In this document: positions 15,179 through 21,472 of the stretch, in pieces
Numbering within the stretch: the first letter of the stretch is position 1
How the letters are laid out: each line of letters starts with the position of its first letter
Assembly (NCBI GenBank): GCA_937894065.1
Contig: CALCST010000010.1
Location: 1 to 34,985 of the forward strand
Length of the DNA: 34,985 nucleotides
DNA from: an uncultured Parabacteroides sp.
GTDB taxonomy: Bacteria > Bacteroidota > Bacteroidia > Bacteroidales > Tannerellaceae
Reading direction: 5' to 3'
The notes under the pieces: model-generated
What the model was told of the DNA's origin: nothing
Database searches by the model: none
The model's input: the letters and a program-made list of their open reading frames with translations, nothing else
Made by a program: the position numbers and the translations under genes

Positions 15179-16468
15179 TCAAGCAATACCAAATGCTTTC
15201 TTAACTTTATCTACATAATCAAGTTTTTCCCAAGTGAACAGTTCTACTTCGCAAACAACAGGTTCCGGATTGTAGCGAGAGTTGAACACTTTTGTCTTCA
15301 CTTCAGGATTACGTCCCATATGTCCGTATGAAGCTGTTTCGAAATAAATCGGATTACGAAGTTTCAATCTTTCCTCAATTGCTTTAGGACGCATATCGAA
15401 CAGTTCCCAAACTTTTTCAGCAATTTCGCCGTCTGTCATGTTCACATTTGAACGTCCGTAAGTGTTGATAAAAATATTCATAGGTTTTGCAACACCGATA
15501 GCATATGACACCTGAACCAACACCTCATCAGCAACACCAGCAGCTACAAGGTTCTTTGCAATGTGGCGGGCAGCATATGCAGCTGAACGGTCCACTTTTG
15601 AAGGGTCTTTTCCAGAGAATGCTCCACCACCATGAGCACCTTTTCCACCATAAGTATCAACAATAATCTTACGTCCTGTAAGACCTGTGTCACCATGAGG
15701 ACCACCGATAACGAATTTACCAGTAGGATTCACATGATAAATAATATCATCGTTGAACAAAGCCTGAACATGCTCAGGATATTTTGCTTTGACACGAGGA
15801 ACTAGAATAGACTTAACATCTGCAGTAATCTTATCCTGCATAGCTTTGTCTGCTTCTTCCTGTGTAATTCCCTTAGGACCGATGAACTCATCGTGCTGAG
15901 TTGACACTACGATTGTATCGATACGCAAAGGCTTACCATTGTCATCATATTCGATTGTTACCTGACTCTTTGCATCTGGACGCAAATAAGGCATCAAATC
16001 CGGTTCGTTCTTACGGATTGAAGCAAGCTCGAGCAACAAGCTGTGCGACAAATCCAAAGCAAGAGGCATATAGTTTTCTGTTTCGTTTGTTGCATATCCG
16101 AACATCATACCCTGGTCGCCTGCACCCTGATTATATGGGTCTTCTCTTTCAACACCGCGGTTGATGTCTCCACTCTGTTCATGAATTGCAGAGAAAACGC
16201 CACAAGATTTGGCTTCAAACTGATATTCGCTCTTTGTGTAACCGATTTTCTCAATCACACTGCGTGCAACATCCTGCACATCTACATAAGCCTGAGACTT
16301 AACTTCTCCAGCCAAGACAACCTGTCCGGTTGTTACAAGCGTTTCGCAAGCTACTTTTGAGTTTTTGTCGTATGCAAGAAACTCATCAAGCAAAGCATCC
16401 GATATCTGATCGGCTACTTTATCGGGGTGTCCTTCTGACACCGATTCGGAGGTAAATAAATAACTCAT
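15179..16468 (-). CDS. metK: S-adenosylmethionine synthetase
   Basis: Cytoplasmic enzyme that makes SAM from methionine and ATP. From the ATG at 16468 (MSYLFTSESVSEGHPDK) the product is 429 residues. His14 and Asp16 are in the ATP site, the loop motif is GDQGMMFGYATNE, and the phosphate-binding signature is GGGAFSGKDPSKVDRSAAYAAR. The frame is open to 16624, but the extra 52 residues come from the structured leader and resemble no MetK. About 150 nt of leader separates promoter and start, and it carries a SAM-II-type aptamer, so feedback by SAM is expected. The family insert regions make it longer than E. coli MetK (384), as is common in Bacteroidetes. Confidence 0.97.
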   Translation of the reverse strand: MSYLFTSESVSEGHPDKVADQISDALLDEFLAYDKNSKVACETLVTTGQVVLAGEVKSQAYVDVQDVARSVIEKIGYTKSEYQFEAKSCGVFSAIHEQSGDINRGVEREDPYNQGAGDQGMMFGYATNETENYMPLALDLSHSLLLELASIRKNEPDLMPYLRPDAKSQVTIEYDDNGKPLRIDTIVVSTQHDEFIGPKGITQEEADKAMQDKITADVKSILVPRVKAKYPEHVQALFNDDIIYHVNPTGKFVIGGPHGDTGLTGRKIIVDTYGGKGAHGGGAFSGKDPSKVDRSAAYAARHIAKNLVAAGVADEVLVQVSYAIGVAKPMNIFINTYGRSNVNMTDGEIAEKVWELFDMRPKAIEERLKLRNPIYFETASYGHMGRNPEVKTKVFNSRYNPEPVVCEVELFTWEKLDYVDKVKKAFGIA

Positions 16469-16553
16469 CGTTTTTTTGTTTTTGAGTTTAAATGTTTTTG
16501 AGTTTATATTTCGACGAGTGAAGAAATCTGTTTGCCGGGCGGCAGCAGAAAAA

Positions 16554-16610
16554 GGACTTTGTTTTTTAGCATTTTTTCCTGTGGTTGCAAGCAATACAAA
16601 TCTGTCCACG
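16554..16610 (-). ncRNA. SAM-II-type riboswitch in the metK leader
   Basis: Read on the minus strand, GTGG (16609-16606) pairs with CCAC (16584-16581) as stem P1. The loop holds TTTGT and then GCTTGCA. Downstream is the conserved GCTAAAAA string (16570-16563), followed by ACAAA (16562-16558), which can pair with loop TTTGT (16600-16596) to close the H-type pseudoknot. This is the known SAM-II arrangement, matched by eye from memory to the alphaproteobacterial metA aptamer. It begins a few bases after the predicted transcript start and precedes metK, a fitting target. No classic expression platform is obvious; about 85 nt of A-rich leader separates it from the ATG. Confidence 0.75.
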
Positions 16611-16623
16611 TCTTTTTCGGGCA

Positions 16624-16631
16624 CAAAGGTA
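16624..16631 (-). promoter_or_regulatory. Candidate -7 box of metK
   Basis: On the minus strand TACCTTTG (16631-16624) matches TAnnTTTG. No TTTG is at the -33 position. Initiation about 7 nt downstream (near 16617) would place the transcript start just before the riboswitch P1 stem. Confidence 0.6.
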
Positions 16632-16637
16632 CGAAAA

Positions 16638-16826
16638 TTATTTTTTCTTTTGAGTATTCCTTAGTGCTTTCTTATATTTAAATTCAGCTTTCTTCTTTGC
16701 AGAATCTGAACCATGAGTTCCACGCAAGAAGTCTGAGAATTTTATTTTCTTCTCACCGGTGTTCTTTTGCTTAGCTTTTTTGAAGACCATTCCGCCACCG
16801 GTTATTATTCTTTCCAGTTCGTTCAT
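16638..16826 (-). CDS. Small basic protein, unknown function
   Basis: I do not recognise a named family. The 62-residue product is rich in Lys (about a quarter) with an ordered start (MNELERIITGGGMVFKKAK) and a repetitive basic end (KKKAEFKYKKALRNTQKKK). This suggests RNA, DNA or ribosome contact rather than an enzyme. It lies in line between folK and the metK promoter on the same strand, with codon use like its neighbours, and ends 7 bp before the metK -7 box. Its leader has tandem ACTTATAA units. The clean frame and position favour a real gene, but short length leaves doubt. Confidence 0.6.
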   Translation of the reverse strand: MNELERIITGGGMVFKKAKQKNTGEKKIKFSDFLRGTHGSDSAKKKAEFKYKKALRNTQKKK

Positions 16827-16843
16827 TATGTTTGAGTTCTTGA

Positions 16844-16867
16844 GTTTATAAGTTTATAAGTTTATAA
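16844..16867. repeat. Three tandem 8-bp units in a leader
   Basis: GTTTATAA occurs three times head to tail (16844-16851, 16852-16859, 16860-16867), flanked on both sides by GAGTTT-type sequence. On the minus strand it makes an A-rich leader just before the small basic protein gene. The metK leader has related AAACTCAAAAAC repeats. Confidence 0.85.
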
Positions 16868-16890
16868 GTTTTGAGTTTTATGTTGTGTGT

Positions 16891-17361
16891 TTAGGTTTCT
16901 GTATCTATTTCCTCAGCCAATTCCAGCATTGTTTTATTAAGAATCGGATGCACAAGCATTGGAGCAATCTCAGCTAACGGTTCCATTACGAATTGCCTCT
17001 TATGCATAAGCGGATGCGGAACAACCAGAGCTGCTTCATTTATAACACACAAATCATAGAGAAGTATATCCAAATCAATAATTCTGTCGTGATACGCACC
17101 GTCACTCTTCTGCGTTCTTCCCATCTCCTTCTCTATTTCCTGAGTAAGAGAAAGAAGCTGCAACGATTCCAGTTCTGTTTCCAACAGAAGTGCCGCGTTC
17201 AGAAACGTGTTGTCGGACTCAAATCCCCAAGGTTCTGTCTCATAGAAAGAAGAGATTGACAACACATCTCCTGCCCTCTCGGCAAGTAAAGCAGCGGCGG
17301 TAATAAGATTCCGCCGCTTGTTTCCTATATTTGTTCCTAAGCCAATATAAGCTTTAGCCAT
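16891..17361 (-). CDS. folK: 2-amino-4-hydroxy-6-hydroxymethyldihydropteridine pyrophosphokinase
   Basis: Folate-pathway enzyme (HPPK) that transfers pyrophosphate from ATP to hydroxymethyldihydropterin. The 156-residue product has the usual start AYIGLGTNIGNK, the loop SSFYETEPWGF, and the family signature DRIIDLDILLYD with the two metal-binding aspartates. The LVVPHPLMHKRQFV motif follows near residue 115. It lies 14 bp after queA on the same strand, so it is in the ftsX-to-folK operon. Length is normal for a single-domain HPPK. Confidence 0.95.
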   Translation of the reverse strand: MAKAYIGLGTNIGNKRRNLITAAALLAERAGDVLSISSFYETEPWGFESDNTFLNAALLLETELESLQLLSLTQEIEKEMGRTQKSDGAYHDRIIDLDILLYDLCVINEAALVVPHPLMHKRQFVMEPLAEIAPMLVHPILNKTMLELAEEIDTET

Positions 17362-17375
17362 CTATTCACCTATGA

Positions 17376-18425
17376 TTACAGAATCAACATCGCATCTCCG
17401 TAGGCACCAAATTTGTAACCTTCCCTCAATGCCACATCATAAGCTTCCATTGTAAGATCATAACCACCAAATGAAGCTGTCATCATCAACAATGTTGACA
17501 ACGGAAGATGGAAGTTTGTTATCATACTTGTTGCCACACTGAAATCATAAGGAGGGAAAATAAACTTGTTAGTCCAGCCTTCAAATTCTTTCAAATGTCC
17601 GTCTGTTCCAACAGCAGTTTCGATTGCACGCATCACAGAAGTACCAACAGCACAAACCTGCTTATTGTTATCTTTTGCCTTATTAACCACACTTACCGCG
17701 TCAGCATTTACAACCATCTGCTCTGAATCCATCTTGTGTTTTGTAAGGTCCTCAACATCTATTTCACGGAAATTACCCAATCCTGAATGAAGAGTAAGGA
17801 ATGCAAAACGACAGTCACGGATTTCCAGACGTTTCATCAACTCACGGCTGAAATGCAAACCGGCAGCCGGCGCAACAACAGCACCTTCCTCAGTTGCGAA
17901 AATATTCTGATAGCGTTCTTCATCATCTTTCTCAACAGGACGGTCAATATACTTTGGAAGCGGAGTTTCGCCCAAAGCATACAAAGCTTTCTTAAATTCA
18001 TCGTGGTCGCCATCATAAAGGAATCTCAACGTACGTCCGCGAGATGTTGTATTGTCAATAACCTCAGCCACCATTGAATCATCTTCACCAAAATACAACT
18101 TGTTGCCAATACGTATCTTGCGGGCAGGATCAACCAAAACATCCCACAAGCGTAGTTCCTCATTCAATTCACGCAGCAAGAAAACTTCAATTCTTGCACC
18201 TGTCTTTTCCTTGTTTCCATACAAACGTGCCGGGAACACTTTAGTGTTGTTAAAAATGAAAACATCATCTTCACCAAAATATTCGATGATTTCCTTGAAC
18301 ACTCTATGTTCAATTTCACCTGTTTTACGGTTAACAACCATCAAACGTGATTCGTCACGGTTCTTTGCAGGATACAAAGCAATTTGTTCAGCCTGTAAAT
18401 CAAATTTAAATTTCGACAGTTTCAT
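17376..18425 (-). CDS. queA: S-adenosylmethionine:tRNA ribosyltransferase-isomerase
   Basis: Queuosine-pathway enzyme that moves the ribosyl part of SAM onto 7-aminomethyl-7-deazaguanine in tRNA to form epoxyqueuosine. The 349-residue product has the family start KFDLQAEQIALYPAKNRDESRLMVV. The central motif AAGLHFS and the C-terminal NFHLPLSTLLMMTASFGG also match. Length is standard. It sits between truB and folK in a run of minus-strand genes with short gaps. It consumes SAM, made by the nearby MetK. The start ATG at 18425 is preceded by an A/T-rich gap of 36 bp to truB. Confidence 0.96.
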   Translation of the reverse strand: MKLSKFKFDLQAEQIALYPAKNRDESRLMVVNRKTGEIEHRVFKEIIEYFGEDDVFIFNNTKVFPARLYGNKEKTGARIEVFLLRELNEELRLWDVLVDPARKIRIGNKLYFGEDDSMVAEVIDNTTSRGRTLRFLYDGDHDEFKKALYALGETPLPKYIDRPVEKDDEERYQNIFATEEGAVVAPAAGLHFSRELMKRLEIRDCRFAFLTLHSGLGNFREIDVEDLTKHKMDSEQMVVNADAVSVVNKAKDNNKQVCAVGTSVMRAIETAVGTDGHLKEFEGWTNKFIFPPYDFSVATSMITNFHLPLSTLLMMTASFGGYDLTMEAYDVALREGYKFGAYGDAMLIL

Positions 18426-18461
18426 ATTTTGATATTTTTAATTTTTCAACTTTATAAAAGA

Positions 18462-19166
18462 CTACTCATTAGTCACAACTACTTCCTCATCCAGGAATTT
18501 ATCAATATCCTCAGGATTCATACACATATCAAGCGTTACGTCTCCAATACGAGTTCGTTCCAATGCTATCAGATGTGCTCCTGAATTCAATGCAGTTCCA
18601 ATATCGCGAGCCAAAGCTCTTATATAAGTTCCCTTGCTGCAAACAACTCTTATCTTAATAACAGGTAACTCACATTCCAACAGCTCCAATTCATCAATAA
18701 TAAGAGTTTTGGATTTCAACTCAACCTCCTCACCTTTTCTGGCAAGTTCATAAGCACGTTTGCCATCCACCTTACATGCTGAAAACACAGGTGGAACCTG
18801 TTGGATAACGCCTACAAATGTTTTCAACACTTCCTCAACCAGCTCTCTGGTTATATGCTCTGTTGGATATACAGCATCAACTTCTTTCTCAAGGTCGAAC
18901 GAAGGTGTTGTCTCACCCAGTTTCAATGTTGCTATATATTCCTTGGTCTGATACTGGAATTCATCTATTCTTTTCGTAGCCTTACCTGTACATACAATCA
19001 TAACACCCGTAGCCAAAGGGTCGAGAGTTCCTGCATGTCCTACCTTTATTTTCTTTACCTTCAACTTACGCGATAGCTTATAGCGGAACTTATTGACCAA
19101 ATCAAATGATGTCCATTTAAGCGGTTTGTTGAAGAATAATACTTCCCCAGCAATAAAATCTTTCAT
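18462..19166 (-). CDS. truB: tRNA pseudouridine-55 synthase
   Basis: Converts U55 of the T-loop in tRNA to pseudouridine. The 234-residue product has the catalytic motif KVGHAGTLDPLATG with Asp49. It also has the KATK segment and, later, RVVCSKGTYIRALARDIG, a TruB core motif. It lacks a clear C-terminal PUA-like extension, so it is shorter than the E. coli protein (314), as is usual in Bacteroidetes. It follows uppP by 42 bp in the operon. Confidence 0.95.
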   Translation of the reverse strand: MKDFIAGEVLFFNKPLKWTSFDLVNKFRYKLSRKLKVKKIKVGHAGTLDPLATGVMIVCTGKATKRIDEFQYQTKEYIATLKLGETTPSFDLEKEVDAVYPTEHITRELVEEVLKTFVGVIQQVPPVFSACKVDGKRAYELARKGEEVELKSKTLIIDELELLECELPVIKIRVVCSKGTYIRALARDIGTALNSGAHLIALERTRIGDVTLDMCMNPEDIDKFLDEEVVVTNE

Positions 19167-19208
19167 TTATTTTGTGTTTTTATGTTTATCCGTTTATTGA
19201 TTCAGTCT

Positions 19209-20009
19209 TTATATCAACGAACAAACAACCGTTATAGCTCCTACAATCGCACAATATATGGCAAAATAAACCAATTTTCCTTTCTTCACTATATTAATCA
19301 TCCACTTACAAGCGATACATCCGGAAATAAATGCCGCAAAAAATCCTATCACCAAAGAACTAGTTGGTATGTCTGAAGATGCGACCTCTGTTCCGCTCAT
19401 AAGTTTCAATGTTTCAAGCAAAGCTTCACCCAATATCGGAGGTATTACCATAAGGAATGAAAATTGAGCCAAATTTTCTTTCTTATTTCCCAAAATCAAA
19501 CCTGTGGCAATTGTGCTTCCAGAACGTGAAAGTCCAGGCATAACTGCACATGCCTGAGCAAGACCAATTATGAAAGCATCCTTTTTAGAAATAGTTTCTT
19601 TCTGTCGGGGCTTTGCATAATAAGCAAATGCAAGAAGGCTAGCTGTCACCAACAGCATAATTCCGACAATCAAAAGCCCTGAACCAAATATTTCCTCAAC
19701 AGTATCCTTGAAGAACAAACCTACAATTCCTACAGGAATCATGGAAATAAGAATATTAACCACATATTTTGTCTCATTATTCCAACGGAACTGAAACAAA
19801 CCTTTGAGCAGCCAAACTATCTCTTTCCATAAAATGACTAGTGTACTCAGTACTGTTGCCACATGCACAAGAATTGTAAAACTCAGACTCTCCTCGCCTG
19901 TCATTCCAAAAAGAGTTGAACCGATAGTCAAATGACCACTACTACTCACAGGCAAATACTCTGTCAAGCCTTGCAAAAGGCCCAACACCAATGCTTCTAA
20001 ACTGTTCAT
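19209..20009 (-). CDS. uppP: Undecaprenyl-diphosphate phosphatase
   Basis: Inner-membrane enzyme (UppP/BacA) that dephosphorylates C55-PP to recycle the lipid carrier for peptidoglycan and O-antigen. The 266-residue product has about eight hydrophobic segments. Its two inverted active-site motifs are LTEYLPVSSSGHLTI (Glu17, Ser22-24, His26) and PGLSRSGSTIATG. Its start overlaps the stop of the DUF3098 gene by 4 bp (ATGA), which implies translational coupling. The older name bacA reflects bacitracin resistance on overexpression. Confidence 0.95.
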   Translation of the reverse strand: MNSLEALVLGLLQGLTEYLPVSSSGHLTIGSTLFGMTGEESLSFTILVHVATVLSTLVILWKEIVWLLKGLFQFRWNNETKYVVNILISMIPVGIVGLFFKDTVEEIFGSGLLIVGIMLLVTASLLAFAYYAKPRQKETISKKDAFIIGLAQACAVMPGLSRSGSTIATGLILGNKKENLAQFSFLMVIPPILGEALLETLKLMSGTEVASSDIPTSSLVIGFFAAFISGCIACKWMINIVKKGKLVYFAIYCAIVGAITVVCSLI

Positions 20010-20245
20010 TCCTCAGACTTGTCTTTATTCTTTTTCAAAATCGCAAATATCATCAACAAAAAACCTATTACGGTTATTACCGGAGCAACAACAATGCGTC
20101 GCGCACTGAATATCTCAGGGTTAAAAGTCACTCCATCTGTTGAGCCTCCACCACTCATCAACACAAATCCTATTATTATCAGAACTATAGAAACTCCAAT
20201 AAGGATAAAATTGTCTTTTCCAAATGCAAAATCTCTGTTATTCAT
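20006..20245 (-). CDS. DUF3098 small membrane protein
   Basis: The 79-residue product has two hydrophobic segments (FILIGVSIVLIIIGFVLMSG and VAPVITVIGFLLMIFAILK) around a conserved loop with FNPEIFSARRI. This fits the DUF3098 family, a Bacteroidetes protein found between ftsX and uppP. Function is unknown; the setting suggests a part in envelope growth or division. The 4-bp overlap with uppP and about 30-bp gap to ftsX put it firmly in the operon. A short charged tail ends the protein. Confidence 0.85.
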   Translation of the reverse strand: MNNRDFAFGKDNFILIGVSIVLIIIGFVLMSGGGSTDGVTFNPEIFSARRIVVAPVITVIGFLLMIFAILKKNKDKSEE

Positions 20246-20275
20246 TTCGTTTTAATGTTTTGTTTATGCTTCTTT

Positions 20276-21154
20276 TCAAATATAATACAAACGGTTCACG
20301 TTCATTCTGAGATATTTATTCACTGATACTATTGTTGCTATGATTGTAAGCAAGATACCAAGAAGCAGCACCACTGCATATACAATCATCAGCATCTTCA
20401 TATCCAGTATATGAATAAAACCTGTCATTTCGGACTGTATATAATACAGAAATCCAGAAAGCATGCCTATTGCAAGAAATGCCGCAATAATTCCGCTCAC
20501 CATATTATAATAAATAAACGGACGGCGAATGAAACCAGGAGTTGCACCCACAAGCTTCATTGTATGTATCAGGAATCTCTTTGAATAAATAAGCAGACGA
20601 ATTGTATTGCTGATGAGCACAAACGAAATAGCCATAAGCATCGCGGCAAGTGCCAGAAGTATAATACTTATTCTCTGCATATTATTGTGCACCATCTCCA
20701 TCATATCCTTACGATAAAGCAAATCAGACACAGAGGTATATTGCTTGATATATCTTTCAATCTTAGGCAAACTGTCCGGATTTGCATATTCCGATTTGAG
20801 TTTCACCTCAATTGAAGCCTTCAATGGATTGAACCCAAGGAACGTCTCCGGATTCTCGCCAAGTTCCATTTCCAGTTCCTTTACAGCTTGTTCTTTCGAA
20901 ATATATTCAGTGGATTTAATAAAAGGAAGATGGTCCAATTGCTTTTGCATCTTCTTTATATCAGCCTCTTTCTGGTTATCTTTCAAAACGAGAGAGAATG
21001 TTATGTTTTCTTTCACATAGTCGGAAAGCTTGTTTCCCAACAATCCCATCAGACATATCAAACCCAACAAAAAAAGCACCAATGCTATGCTTATAACTGA
21101 AGTCAGTCGGGAATGAAAGAATGTAACAGATCTAACTTTATTATTTTCAGACAT
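20276..21154 (-). CDS. ftsX: Cell division protein FtsX
   Basis: Inner-membrane partner of the ABC-type ATPase FtsE that controls peptidoglycan hydrolases at division. The 292-residue product has the FtsX layout. A first membrane helix (about 17-38) is followed by an extracytoplasmic domain (about 39-165, with the ITFSLVLKD start). Three more helices follow (about 170-195, 215-237, 255-280), with a conserved cytoplasmic MKLVGATPGFIRRPF between. ftsE is not adjacent, which is normal in Bacteroidetes. It leads the operon running to folK. A -7 box lies about 70 bp upstream. Confidence 0.93.
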   Translation of the reverse strand: MSENNKVRSVTFFHSRLTSVISIALVLFLLGLICLMGLLGNKLSDYVKENITFSLVLKDNQKEADIKKMQKQLDHLPFIKSTEYISKEQAVKELEMELGENPETFLGFNPLKASIEVKLKSEYANPDSLPKIERYIKQYTSVSDLLYRKDMMEMVHNNMQRISIILLALAAMLMAISFVLISNTIRLLIYSKRFLIHTMKLVGATPGFIRRPFIYYNMVSGIIAAFLAIGMLSGFLYYIQSEMTGFIHILDMKMLMIVYAVVLLLGILLTIIATIVSVNKYLRMNVNRLYYI

Positions 21155-21224
21155 CTGGATTATTCTAATTAGTATTCTTTACGATAGGAGGAAACGTCTA
21201 AAGACTATTCACCCAAATTTTGTG

Positions 21225-21232
21225 CAAAAATA
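21225..21232 (-). promoter_or_regulatory. Candidate -7 box of the ftsX operon
   Basis: On the minus strand TATTTTTG (21232-21225) matches TAnnTTTG. There is no TTTG at the -33 distance. The transcript would start near 21218, a leader of about 64 nt. Confidence 0.5.
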
Positions 21233-21276
21233 GAAATAAATCCGGCAGACTTATAGGTTTTAAGAATATTTAAGTC

Positions 21277-21409
21277 CGGCCAAAAGCTCTCAAAATTCCT
21301 TCCGAAAGCAACAAGATTTACTTCCGAAAGAAAATCATTTTTCTTCCGTATGTAATGAACTTTTCTTCCGTATGTATTTGGGTGTTTCTTCCGAAAGAAA
21401 ATACAAAAA
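21277..21409. repeat. Array of CTTCCG units at 22-bp pitch
   Basis: CTTCCG starts at 21299, 21321, 21343, 21365 and 21388: spacings 22, 22, 22 and 23. Units come in two forms, CTTCCGAAAG (first, second, fifth) and CTTCCGTATG (third, fourth). A decayed unit, matching 8 of 11 bases, begins at 21277, exactly 22 bp before the first. The best unit with flanks, TTTCTTCCGAAAGAAA, is a near palindrome. The tracts between are A/T-rich and unrelated. The array lies between the GH2 terminator and the ftsX promoter. Function is unknown. Confidence 0.85.
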
Positions 21410-21454
21410 ATATGAGGCTGAGTAGAATCAAGAAAACTTCTACCCAACCTCATA
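21405..21454 (-). terminator. Terminator of the polysaccharide utilisation operon
   Basis: The arms 21411-21427 and 21438-21454 form a 17-bp stem as minus-strand RNA, counting G-U pairs. The 10-nt loop is followed by six T (21410-21405). It lies 18 bp past the GH2 stop codon. Confidence 0.92.
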
Positions 21455-21472
21455 TACAAGAAATCATTGACT

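Larger units (their letters stand above)
21155..21472. other. 318-bp intergenic region between ftsX and a GH2 gene
   Basis: No gene is supported here. It holds, right to left, the GH2 terminator (21405-21454), a 22-bp-pitch repeat array (21277-21409) and the ftsX -7 box (21225-21232). A minus-strand frame of 84 codons across the array has no family features and depends on the repeats, so it is left out. Confidence 0.7.

Noticed and set aside
16469..16624. N-terminal extension of metK by 52 residues
   Set aside because: It translates the riboswitch leader, starts close to the predicted transcript start, and has no match to MetK N-termini.
21205..21459. 84-codon minus-strand frame across the ftsX upstream array
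   Set aside because: It begins inside the GH2 terminator hairpin and is made of the repeat units; no coding signs.
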